Assembly (NCBI GenBank): GCA_026712715.1
Contig: JAPOPW010000026.1
Location: 1-55,334, forward strand
Length of the DNA stretch: 55,334 bases
From: Immundisolibacterales bacterium
Lineage (GTDB): Bacteria; Pseudomonadota; Gammaproteobacteria; HK1
Direction: 5' to 3'
In this document: positions 15,808-23,644 of the stretch, in pieces
Layout: every line of letters starts with the position of its first letter
How positions within the stretch are numbered: the first letter of the stretch is position 1
Program-made: the position numbers and the translations under genes
Notes under the pieces: generated by a model
What the model was told of the DNA's origin: nothing
The model's input: the letters and a program-made list of their open reading frames with translations, nothing else
The model's database searches: none

Positions 15808-17106
15808 TCAGTTCATCCGGGAAAGGATTCGGTCGACCGCGTCGAGCGCCGCGTCGACGTCCTGGTCGGTGTGAGCCATCGAGAAGTAGTGCCCGCCCCC
15901 GGGGCGGACGAAGATCCCTTCGTCGATGAGCTCGTGGTGGAGGCGCAGGAGCCGCGTCCGGTCCGCCTTGAGCGACGAGCGGTAGTCGTGGATCGGCTCC
16001 TCGGCAAAGACGAGGTGCCACATCGGACCCTCGCCGATCACCTGGGCGGCGATGCCTCGGCGCCGGACGATCTCGCGAAGCCCGTCCTTGAGCCGGTCGA
16101 CCCGGGCGAAGAAGGGCTCGTAGGTCCCCGGGCGGCGGAGGGCGGCGAGCATCGCCCGGCCCGCCGCGCACGCGACCGGGTTGCCGAACCCGGTGCCGCT
16201 GAAGTAGACCGCGTCCGGCTCGCCCGCCCGCCGCGGGTCGCAGAGCGACAGGATGTCGTGCCGGCCCGCCACCGCGGCGAGGGGGAGACCGCCCCCCAGG
16301 CTCTTGCCGTAGACCGCGAGGTCCGGCACTACCCCGAAGCGCTCCTGGGCGCCCCCGAGCGCGTAGCGGAAGCCGGTGACCGTCTCGTCGAAGATGAGGA
16401 CGAAGCCGAGCTCGCCGGCGAGGGCGCGGAGCCCTTCGAGGAAGCCCGGGCGCGGCCCCATGAGGCGCTGGCCGGGCTCGGCGATGACCGCCGCCACCGT
16501 GTCCCCGGCGTCGCGGAGCACCCGCTCGGTCGTCGCGAGGTCGTTGTAGGGCGCGACGAGGACGGTATCCGCAATGCAGCGCGGGATGCCGTTGGTGTCG
16601 GCGGCGGGCTCCGGATAGGGCGGCGGATCGGCCGGGCTGTAGCTCCACATCGCGTAGTCGTGGTGCCCGTGGTAGGCGCCCTCGAACTTGAGGATCTTCT
16701 CGCGCCCGGTGAAGGCGCGGGCGAGGCGAAGCGAAAGGAACGTCGCCTCCGCCCCGGACGAGGTGTAGCGGACGAGATCCGCGCAGGGGATGATCTCCCG
16801 GAGCTCCGCCGCGAAGCGGACGGCGGGGACGTTGGTGACGCTCAGGAAGTGCGACGCCCGGTCGATCTGCTCCTTGACCGCGGCCCGGATCCCCGCATGG
16901 TCGTAGCCGAGAAGGAGGGCGCCGCCCCCGCAGGTGAAGTCGATGAACTCGCGGCCGGCCGCATCGAAGAGGTGGGCGCCGCGCCCGTGGGAGAAGACGA
17001 GGGCGCGGTCGTCCGGGAGGCGGTGGCGGCCGAGCACCCCACCGGGCAGGCTCTCCGCCGCCTGGCGCAGGAGCGCGTCCTGGTGCTCGAGGTCGAAGTC
17101 GGTCAT
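15808..17106 (-). CDS. class III aminotransferase, glutamate-1-semialdehyde aminomutase-like
   Basis: This 432-residue PLP enzyme shows class III landmarks: TSSGAEATFLSLRLAR (116-130), YHGHHD (145-150, the glutamate-1-semialdehyde type motif), FDETVTGFR with the PLP-ring aspartate D240, and YGKSLGGGLP with the Schiff-base lysine K268. It resembles catabolic beta- or omega-amino-acid aminotransferases more than heme-pathway HemL, because it sits between HyuB and HyuA genes on the same strand. It would move an amino group after ring opening and generate an aldehyde or ketone for the downstream dehydrogenases. It starts at ATG 17106, with 166 bp separating it from hyuB. Confidence 0.85.
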   Translation of the reverse strand: MTDFDLEHQDALLRQAAESLPGGVLGRHRLPDDRALVFSHGRGAHLFDAAGREFIDFTCGGGALLLGYDHAGIRAAVKEQIDRASHFLSVTNVPAVRFAAELREIIPCADLVRYTSSGAEATFLSLRLARAFTGREKILKFEGAYHGHHDYAMWSYSPADPPPYPEPAADTNGIPRCIADTVLVAPYNDLATTERVLRDAGDTVAAVIAEPGQRLMGPRPGFLEGLRALAGELGFVLIFDETVTGFRYALGGAQERFGVVPDLAVYGKSLGGGLPLAAVAGRHDILSLCDPRRAGEPDAVYFSGTGFGNPVACAAGRAMLAALRRPGTYEPFFARVDRLKDGLREIVRRRGIAAQVIGEGPMWHLVFAEEPIHDYRSSLKADRTRLLRLHHELIDEGIFVRPGGGHYFSMAHTDQDVDAALDAVDRILSRMN

Positions 17107-17272
17107 CGTCCGCAGGCGCCTGCGCCGGCGTCAGGAAGCGGGTTGCTGATCCGGGAGCGCGCGCGCTCGGCCCGCAATGGGCCGAACGTCCCCCATCGTC
17201 CACGCCGGCCCGATCCTCCCGTTTCCGGGGTTCCTGCGCACGAACCTGGCTTCGGTGGCAGCATGCCCGCCC

Positions 17273-19321
17273 TCAACGGGTCTTCGCCGGCGGGCCGTTC
17301 TTGATGGAGCGGATGCGGACCCGCGAGCCCTCGTCGGCCCGCAGGACCCGGTGCGCGCTCCGCCCGAGGGTGACCGAATCGGCCTGCCCCGGCCCGCTTC
17401 CATCGGTGGCCGGCCCTTCCGTCCACGCCCGGAGGCACGCCCCGGCCGGGGAGAGGATCTCGACGAGGTCGCCCGGCTCGACCGCAAGCCTCGCCATCGC
17501 CGAGTCCGGAAGGCGGCAGCGCCGCAGGCCCGCGCTCCCGTTCGGCTCGTCTTCGTACCGGACTCCGAGTTCCTGCCGCCCCCGGCGGTGTGCATTGCGG
17601 GCGGCGGCCGTCGCCTCCGCCTCGACCCGACCCGAGGCCATCACCACGCCGTAGTCCCGCTCCGCCGCCTCGGGGGTCAGATACCCGTCGCGGACATCGG
17701 CGAGGACCTCGTCCGGGTCGCGCTCCAGGGGGTCCCCCCAACCGCCGCCGCCCGAGGAGCGAAGACTCACGATGTCGCCGCGCCGCAGGCGGAAGCCCGC
17801 AACCTTGCCGGGGGTCTCCGACGGTGCGATCTCGCGTCCGTCCCGGATCACCAGGAACTCGTTCGGCGCCCCGGAGCCGCCGCCCATGACCCCGAACGGC
17901 GGCACCACGTTCTTGTCCGATGCGACCGAGAGGAGTCCCGTCTCGGACAGCACCCGGATGTCGCGGCGAAGACCGAACCCGCCCCGGTAGCGCCCCGCGC
18001 CGCACGAATCCGTGCGGATCTCGCAGCTCTCGACAAGGAGCGCGCAGGTGTGCTCGACCGACTCCGCCGGCTGGATGGATCCGAAGTCGCCTTCCGCGAA
18101 GTTCCGCACCGCGCTGTTGCCGTCGCCTTGCGCGGTCGCGCCGGTGCCCCCTGCGGGGTACTCGTAGAAGAGGTAGGGCTCTTCGTCCCGCGGGTCGTCG
18201 CCCGCGATGTAGGTGTGATTCGAGGTCCCCTTGATGTCGCCCGCCATCGTCTCCGGCGCGAGCTGTCCCATCGCGCCCAGCACCGCGGAGATGGCGGCGT
18301 TGCGCACCTCCGAGGAGCCCGCGCACGAGGCCGGGTAGCGGGCGTTGAGGAAGCTCCCCTCGGGGATGCGGACGTCGATCGGGCGGAAGTTGCCGTGGTT
18401 GATCGGCTGCCCCGGGTCGAGAAAGGTCTTGAGCACGATGAACACGCCGGTCGCGGCATTCGCGGGGCCGCTGTTGCCGGGACCGAAAACCTGCGCGGAG
18501 GAGCCCGCGAGGTCAACGGTGAGCGAGTCGCCGTGCACCTCGACGGTGGCGCAGGCCTTGACCGGATCCGTGCCCGAGGCGGGGGGGTCGAGGTAGTGCT
18601 CGTACGCGTACTCGCCGTCCGGGAGGGCCGCGATCCGCGACCGCATGCGCTGCTCCGCCCGGTCGAGGAGGCGCCGGGTTGCGGCCTGGACGGTGGCGAG
18701 GCCGTGCTTCGCGACGATCTCGTGGATGCGCCGCTCCGCCACCTTGCACGTCCCCCAGGTGGACATGAAGTCGCCGCGGCGCTCACGCGGCACCCGCATG
18801 TTGGCGAACATGAGGTCGAGCACCCCCCGCACGAGCTCCCCGCGGCTCGCCACCTTGAGGATGGGGATGCGGATTCCGTCGTGGAAGATCTCGGTCGACT
18901 TTCCGGAGATGCTTCCCGGGGTGGTGCCCCCGACGTCTCCCCAGTGCGCGCGCACGACCGGGAAGAGGGCGAGCGTGTCTTCTACGAAGACGGGGAAGAC
19001 CATCGCGATGTCGTTGAGGTGGGTGCCGCCCGTGTAAGGGTCGTTGTGCAGGAAGACGTCGCCCGGATGGATGTCCCCGTCGAAGTGGGTGAGCATCTCG
19101 CGAACCGACCACGGGACGGGGAAGATGTGCGACGGGTTGTCCTCGGCCTGGGCGACGATCTGCCCCTCGCCGTCGACCAGCACGCAACTGAAGTCGTGCG
19201 CCTCGTGGATGATGGAGGAGTAGGCGGTGGCGACGAGGTTCGCCCGCATCTCGCGCACCACGGAGACGAGGGTCTCCTGGAGGAGCTCCAGGGTGATCGC
19301 GTCGATGTCTCCCGTGCTCAC
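17273..19321 (-). CDS. hyuB: hydantoinase/oxoprolinase subunit B
   Basis: This 682-residue HyuB-family protein is the catalytic partner of HyuA. Family landmarks include the N-terminal HEAHDFSCVLVDGEGQI, the GDVFLHNDPYTGGTHLND and HWGDVGG motifs, DLAGSSAQVFGPGN, TGATAQGDG and the C-terminal SSGGGGWGDPLERDP. The final about 110 residues (after 570) form an extra domain that many HyuB proteins lack. The gene starts 122 bp downstream of a perfect TTGT-N2-ACAA palindrome and is probably the first structural gene of its operon, followed by the aminotransferase and hyuA. Function: ATP-dependent opening of a cyclic amide such as a hydantoin or 5-oxoproline. Confidence 0.9.
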   Translation of the reverse strand: MSTGDIDAITLELLQETLVSVVREMRANLVATAYSSIIHEAHDFSCVLVDGEGQIVAQAEDNPSHIFPVPWSVREMLTHFDGDIHPGDVFLHNDPYTGGTHLNDIAMVFPVFVEDTLALFPVVRAHWGDVGGTTPGSISGKSTEIFHDGIRIPILKVASRGELVRGVLDLMFANMRVPRERRGDFMSTWGTCKVAERRIHEIVAKHGLATVQAATRRLLDRAEQRMRSRIAALPDGEYAYEHYLDPPASGTDPVKACATVEVHGDSLTVDLAGSSAQVFGPGNSGPANAATGVFIVLKTFLDPGQPINHGNFRPIDVRIPEGSFLNARYPASCAGSSEVRNAAISAVLGAMGQLAPETMAGDIKGTSNHTYIAGDDPRDEEPYLFYEYPAGGTGATAQGDGNSAVRNFAEGDFGSIQPAESVEHTCALLVESCEIRTDSCGAGRYRGGFGLRRDIRVLSETGLLSVASDKNVVPPFGVMGGGSGAPNEFLVIRDGREIAPSETPGKVAGFRLRRGDIVSLRSSGGGGWGDPLERDPDEVLADVRDGYLTPEAAERDYGVVMASGRVEAEATAAARNAHRRGRQELGVRYEDEPNGSAGLRRCRLPDSAMARLAVEPGDLVEILSPAGACLRAWTEGPATDGSGPGQADSVTLGRSAHRVLRADEGSRVRIRSIKNGPPAKTR

Positions 19322-19441
19322 TTCGAGGGTCCGTCCTTCCTGCCCGTTGAACGCGTCGTGGATGGGATCGAGCGGGCCGCCGGCCGTCCGGGGCGCGAGC
19401 CGGGGCGGTACCCGCGGAAGGCTATGCGGTCCGTAGCGATT

Positions 19442-19456
19442 TTGTCAACAATCGAC
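19442..19456 (-). promoter_or_regulatory. candidate FCD-GntR operator, copy 2
   Basis: The plus strand reads TTGTCAACAATCGAC; its core is a perfect TTGT-N2-ACAA palindrome, the common operator form of FCD-type GntR repressors. It is 122 bp upstream of hyuB and shares a 14-mer (one mismatch) with the site at 12616. The minus strand contains TTGACA followed 17 bases later by ATAGCC, a poor -10. The rest of the 287-bp gap between hyuB and the second GntR gene is GC-rich and empty. Confidence 0.55.
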
Positions 19457-19608
19457 TATTTCGCCGGACCGTCGGCATGCCGCGCGGGCGGGCCGGAAGG
19501 GTGCGCTCGAAGTGGGGGAGCGCGTGCTTCCGGGGGGGAACGGCGAGTCCGGGGGCGCCGGCATCGCGTCCGCCCGGGTCCGGGCGCGCGCCCGGCCTCC
19601 GGCGCGGG

Positions 19609-20328
19609 TCAGTCGACTATCGCCCGGAGCTGGAGCTCGAGTCCATCGCGGATGTGGGCGATCATCGCCTCGGCGGCGGCCGCGGGCGGGTCTTCACGCA
19701 TGGCGGCCAGCAATGCCTCGTGCTCGTGCAGGGTTTCGCCGAGGTTCGCGTTCTCGATGGCGGCGAAGATCCGGATCGAGAAGCTGCGGTTCCAGATCCC
19801 GTCGAAGCTGCGGAGCAGGTACTCGTTGCCGGACTCCTCCACCACGCAGCGGTGGATGCGCCGGTTGGCGTGGAAGTACTCCTCCACGCTGCCGCCTCGA
19901 ATGGACTCCTCGGTCTCGACGGTCCGCCCGATCCGCGCGAGCGCCGCCGCGTCGCGACGCTCGGCGACGATCCGGGCCGCGTGCCCCTCGATCGCTTCGC
20001 GTGCCTGGTAGATGTCGCGGACCTCGCGCTCGGAGATGTCGCGCACCGTGAATCCGGAGGCGCCCGCCCGCACCAGGATGCCCTCGCGCTCGAGGTGGAG
20101 GAGGGCCTCGCGGACGGGGGTGCGCGAGACGTTGATCTCGTCCGCGACCCGTTCCTGCACGATGCGCTCGCCGGGCTGGAGCGCGCCCGCGAGCACCGCA
20201 TCGAGCACCTGACGGTAGACCTCGTCGGCGAGGCGCCGCCGGTCGGGCTCGATTCCCCGAAAGGGGCTCCTCCCTGCTTCATCGGGAGCAATTTCGCGCG
20301 GGTTCCGCTTCGTACGGGTCTCGGACAT
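19609..20328 (-). CDS. GntR-family regulator, FCD subfamily (second copy)
   Basis: This 239-residue protein has a winged helix-turn-helix at about 30-95 (LADEVYRQVLDAVLAGALQPGE, EINVSRTPVREALLHLEREG, FTVRDIS) and an FCD ligand domain with the usual helices and histidines (EYFHANRRIHRCVVE, HEHEALLAAM, AEAMIAHIRDGL). I took ATG at 20328; a frame continues to 20388, but those residues are unlike the family. It lies upstream of hyuB on the same strand and is divergent from the glutamate-synthase-like operon at 20463. It could therefore control either, through the TTGT-N2-ACAA site or the CTGTA-N7-TACAG palindrome in the divergent promoter region. A minus-strand TATAGT (20372-20377) could be its -10 box. 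Confidence 0.88.
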   Translation of the reverse strand: MSETRTKRNPREIAPDEAGRSPFRGIEPDRRRLADEVYRQVLDAVLAGALQPGERIVQERVADEINVSRTPVREALLHLEREGILVRAGASGFTVRDISEREVRDIYQAREAIEGHAARIVAERRDAAALARIGRTVETEESIRGGSVEEYFHANRRIHRCVVEESGNEYLLRSFDGIWNRSFSIRIFAAIENANLGETLHEHEALLAAMREDPPAAAAEAMIAHIRDGLELQLRAIVD

Positions 20329-20406
20329 GTCCGGGTCGGAGCCTCCTCGGGGCCGCCACTTGGGTGGAACTACTATAGCCATTGCCACCCCCCGTACGCT
20401 CGGGGG

Positions 20407-20435
20407 TTGGCATCGATCTGTACAATGGATACAGT
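20407..20435 (+). promoter_or_regulatory. sigma-70 promoter with embedded palindromic operator
   Basis: A -35 box TTGGCA (20407-20412) and a -10 box TACAGT (20430-20435) are separated by exactly 17 bases, placing transcription start near 20442, about 20 bases before the amidotransferase ATG. The spacer and -10 box form the inverted repeat CTGTA-N7-TACAG (20418-20434). Binding there would block the promoter, so it is a candidate operator for the divergent GntR regulator. Confidence 0.5.
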
Positions 20436-20462
20436 ATTCAAATTCCTTGGGGAGCCCTTTCG

Positions 20463-21422
20463 ATGTGCGGAATTGCCGGGCGGATCCTCCACGCCCCCGG
20501 CCCGGTGGGCCGGGATCTGGTGGAGCTGATGGACGCGCAGGTTCACCGGGGGGCGGACTCCACGGGGTTCGCCCTGTACGGCCCGCCGCGCGACCGGGGC
20601 TTCGTCGTGCGGGCGGTTGGCATGGACCGTGCCGCCCTCGGCCGCGACCTCGATGACTTCCTCGCCATTCTTCGCGACCACGGCTCGGATCTTCTCGAAG
20701 ACCCGACCTGGGACGGCGCGGACACGCGCCACGTCTCGGTGCGCATGGTGGTCGGGGACATTCGCGACCTCGCCCGCTGGTCGCGCGATGCGGACGGCAT
20801 TTCGGAGCGGTTCGAGATCCAGTCCGTCGGCCGTTCGCTCGAAGTGGTCAAGGATGTCGGCACGTCCGCGGAGGTCGCGGACAAGCACGGGGTGCGCGAC
20901 TTCCGTGGCACCCATGGCCTCGGCCACGCGCGCCTCGCCACCGAATCATCCGTCTCGCCCACCGCGAGCCATCCCTTCTGGGCGCGTCCCTTTCCCGATG
21001 TCGCCATCGTCCACAACGGCCAGATCACCGACTACTACCTGTGGCGGAACCGCCTCGAGCGTCGCGGATATCGATTCATGACCGAGAACGACAGCGAGCT
21101 CATCGCGGTGTGGATCTCCGACCGGATGCGTCACGGAACGTCCAAGCCGGACGCGCTCGGGCAGTCGATCCGGGAGATCGACGGAGTCTTCACCTACCTC
21201 ATCGCGGACGAGCGGAGCATCGGGTTCGCAAAGGACCGCTGGGCCATCAAGCCGCTGGTGGCGATGGGCGAAGCGCCCGAGCTCGCGGTGGCGACGGAGG
21301 AGCAGGCGGTGCGGCGCATCTACCTCGAGGAAGGCGACGTCATCAACTACGACGGTCCCGCCATGACCCGGACCTGGCCGGCTTCCCTTCCGGATGCTCC
21401 GATCGTGGAGGCCGCCGCGTGA
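20463..21422 (+). CDS. class II glutamine amidotransferase, MgsA/GlxB-like
   Basis: This 319-residue protein is an Ntn-type glutaminase: translation begins MCGIAG, so Cys2 becomes the catalytic N-terminal nucleophile after Met removal. HRGADSTGFALYG, GHGLGHARLAT-like sequence and VHNGQITDY are the other conserved parts. It resembles the glutaminase subunit of N-methylglutamate synthase (MgsA) and GlxB of rhizobia. It would release ammonia from glutamine and pass it to the FMN subunit encoded two genes downstream. The three genes form one operon, and this stop overlaps the next start as GTGA. Confidence 0.85.
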   Translation: MCGIAGRILHAPGPVGRDLVELMDAQVHRGADSTGFALYGPPRDRGFVVRAVGMDRAALGRDLDDFLAILRDHGSDLLEDPTWDGADTRHVSVRMVVGDIRDLARWSRDADGISERFEIQSVGRSLEVVKDVGTSAEVADKHGVRDFRGTHGLGHARLATESSVSPTASHPFWARPFPDVAIVHNGQITDYYLWRNRLERRGYRFMTENDSELIAVWISDRMRHGTSKPDALGQSIREIDGVFTYLIADERSIGFAKDRWAIKPLVAMGEAPELAVATEEQAVRRIYLEEGDVINYDGPAMTRTWPASLPDAPIVEAAA

Positions 21423-22129
21423 GCGCGACGGACAGAGCGAACCGGATTGAGCTCCAGGCCGCCGACCGACCTATCCGGGAAGTGAACGACGAGATTCGTG
21501 CCGCCCTTGCGGACGGTCGCGAGGTGTTGGTGCGCGATGCCCGTTCCCGGCACAACCTCGGGGTCGGCCTCCCTTCCGCCTCGCGGGTCCGCTTCGAGGG
21601 GAGTGTCGGCTACTACTGCGGCGGCCTCAACGACGGGGCCATGATCGAGATCGAGCGCAACGCCGGCTGGGGCGTCGGGGAGGCGATGGCGCGCGGCGAG
21701 ATCGTCGTCGGCGGATACGCCGGGATGGCGGCTGGCGCCTCCATGCGGGGCGGGTTGCTGCACATTCGAGGCGATGCCGGCCCGCGCTGCGGGGTGGCGA
21801 TGAAGGGCGGCGACATCATCGTCGAGGGCCGGATCGGCTACCTCTCCGGCTTCATGGCCCATGCCGGCCGGCTCATCGCCCTTGGCGGAGCCGGGGAGGC
21901 GTGCGCGGACTCGCTCTGGGGCGGGGAGGTGTGGCTCGCCGGGCCGGCCGAGTCGCTCGGTGTCGACGCCCGCATCGAGGAGCCGGGCGCCGAGGAGGTC
22001 GAGTCCGTCGAGGCGCTCCTCGCCTCGCGCGGGCTCGGGGACTCGGGCCGCGACTGGCGCAAGGTCGTGTCCGAGCAGCGCCTGTGGCACTTCGAGAGCC
22101 GGGACGCCAAGGCCTGGTTGATGATCTGA
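21419..22129 (+). CDS. GXGXG-domain subunit, MgsB/GlxC-like
   Basis: This 236-residue protein is a stand-alone version of the GXGXG beta-helix domain that ends the large subunit of glutamate synthase. Repeated Gly-rich turns (GGLNDGAMIEIERNAGWG, GGYAGMAAGASMRGG, IRGDAGPRCGVAMKGG, VEGRIGYLSGFMAHAGR) build the helix. It has no catalytic residues and is a structural subunit of N-methylglutamate synthase-type complexes. The start is GTG at 21419, overlapping the preceding stop. The C-terminal about 50 residues (EEVESVEALLASRGL onward, ending AKAWLMI) are also typical of GlxC/MgsB. Confidence 0.85.
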   Translation: MSATDRANRIELQAADRPIREVNDEIRAALADGREVLVRDARSRHNLGVGLPSASRVRFEGSVGYYCGGLNDGAMIEIERNAGWGVGEAMARGEIVVGGYAGMAAGASMRGGLLHIRGDAGPRCGVAMKGGDIIVEGRIGYLSGFMAHAGRLIALGGAGEACADSLWGGEVWLAGPAESLGVDARIEEPGAEEVESVEALLASRGLGDSGRDWRKVVSEQRLWHFESRDAKAWLMI

Positions 22130-22178
22130 GCCTCGTTCGGTCCGCCGCGAGCAACAGTGGGAACACCGGGACGTTGAC

Positions 22179-23588
22179 TTGAAAGCACCCTACGAGTACC
22201 CCTTCGACCCGCCGTCCGAGGACGCCGTCGCCATGCGCGACGGCGCGATCGAGGGGCGGACGGCCGGCTCGCCGGACGCCTACGACGCCGGGGAGTCGGC
22301 CAGGTGGTCGCCCAAGGCGATCGCGGACGTGCACGCGATGGCCCAGCTCGGCCGCTACCAGCTCCGCGGCTACAACACGTTCAGCCGGCGAATGCCGAGC
22401 TTCGACGATCTCGTTTTCGTGCCCGCCACCATGACCCGGCTGCCCCTCGAGGGGTATCGCGAGAGCTGCGAGACCGCGACCGTGCTCGGCGATCGCCCCG
22501 GGCTCGTCTCGGAGCCGCTCCGGCTCGACATCCCCATCTACATCGCGTCCATGTCGTTCGGGGCGCTATCCGCCAATGCCAAGGCGGCCCTCGGCTACGG
22601 CGCCTCCAGGGTAGGCACCATGACGTGCACCGGGGAGGGCGGCATGCTGGAGGACGAACGGGAGGCATCGACGACCCTCGTCTACCAGATGACCCCTTCG
22701 CGCTACATGCTGGATCTCGAACACCTGCGCATGGCGGACGCGATCGAGCTCGCGGTGGGGCAGGGCGCGAAGCCGGGGACGGGGGGCGTGCTCCTCGGCA
22801 TGAAGGTCTCGGAGCGGGTCGCCCGCATGCGCTCGCTCCCGGTGGGGGTCGACCAGCGCTCGACCGTTCGCCATCCCGACTTCCTCGGGGCGGACGACCT
22901 CCAGGTGAAGATCGAAGAGCTGCGGGAGGCGACCGGCTACCGGGTGCCGATCTTCCTCAAGATGGGGGCGACCCGCCCCCGCTACGACGTCGCCATCGCG
23001 GCCAAGGCGGGCGCCGACGTGATCGTGGTGGACGGTGCCGAGGGCGGCACGGGCGCCTCGCCGGAGCTTCTCCTCGACCACACCGGCATCCCCACCGTGT
23101 CCGCGATCCGGGCCGCCCGCGAGGCCCTCGACGAGTGCGGGATGTCCGGCAAGGTCTCCCTGGTCGCCGCGGGCGGGATCCGGTCCGGGACGGACGCCGC
23201 CAAGTGCCTGGCGCTCGGGGCGGACGCGGTCATGGTCGGGACCGCCGCCCTGATGGCGCTCGGGTGCAACTCCCCGCGCTACCTCGCGGACTACGAGACC
23301 CTCGGAACCTCGCCCGGCCGCTGCCACCACTGCCACACGGGCCTGTGCCCGGTGGGAATCACCACCCAGGAGCCACACCTCGAAGAGCGCCTCGACGTCC
23401 CCGGCGCGGCGGAGCGGGTGGCGCGGTTCCTCACCGCGATGACGATGGAGATCACCCTGCTTGCCAAGTCCTGCGGCAAGTCCTCGGTGCACAACCTCGA
23501 GGTCGAGGATCTTCGCGCCCTCTCCCTCGAGGCGTCCGCGTTCACCGGCGTGCGCCTCGCCGGCATCGACCGCCCCTTCACCTGGTAG
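22179..23588 (+). CDS. FMN/Fe-S glutamate-synthase-like subunit, MgsC/GlxD-like
   Basis: This 469-residue protein matches the central and FMN domains of ferredoxin/NADPH glutamate synthase: FGALSANAKAALGYGASRVG (about 128-147), GEGGMLEDE, the FMN barrel signature VVDGAEGGTGASP (284-295) and the 3Fe-4S cysteines C382, C385 and C390 in CHHCHTGLCPVG. With the two genes before it, it forms the three-subunit type seen in N-methylglutamate synthase, which makes N-methylglutamate from methylamine and glutamate. The start is TTG at 22179, with weak upstream ribosome binding. The gamma-glutamylmethylamide synthetase/glutamine-synthetase gene that often accompanies these complexes is not in the window, so the true amine is uncertain. 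Confidence 0.85.
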   Translation: MKAPYEYPFDPPSEDAVAMRDGAIEGRTAGSPDAYDAGESARWSPKAIADVHAMAQLGRYQLRGYNTFSRRMPSFDDLVFVPATMTRLPLEGYRESCETATVLGDRPGLVSEPLRLDIPIYIASMSFGALSANAKAALGYGASRVGTMTCTGEGGMLEDEREASTTLVYQMTPSRYMLDLEHLRMADAIELAVGQGAKPGTGGVLLGMKVSERVARMRSLPVGVDQRSTVRHPDFLGADDLQVKIEELREATGYRVPIFLKMGATRPRYDVAIAAKAGADVIVVDGAEGGTGASPELLLDHTGIPTVSAIRAAREALDECGMSGKVSLVAAGGIRSGTDAAKCLALGADAVMVGTAALMALGCNSPRYLADYETLGTSPGRCHHCHTGLCPVGITTQEPHLEERLDVPGAAERVARFLTAMTMEITLLAKSCGKSSVHNLEVEDLRALSLEASAFTGVRLAGIDRPFTW

Positions 23589-23644
23589 TCCGAGCGCTCG
23601 GGGCCGGGCGCCGCGCTCGCGGTCCCTGGAGCGCGTGTCCGGAA

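Noticed and set aside
23590..23601. CCGAGCGCTCGG palindrome after the glutamate-synthase-like operon as a terminator
   Set aside because: The stem is perfect but short and there is no T-tract; it cannot be distinguished from chance in GC-rich DNA.
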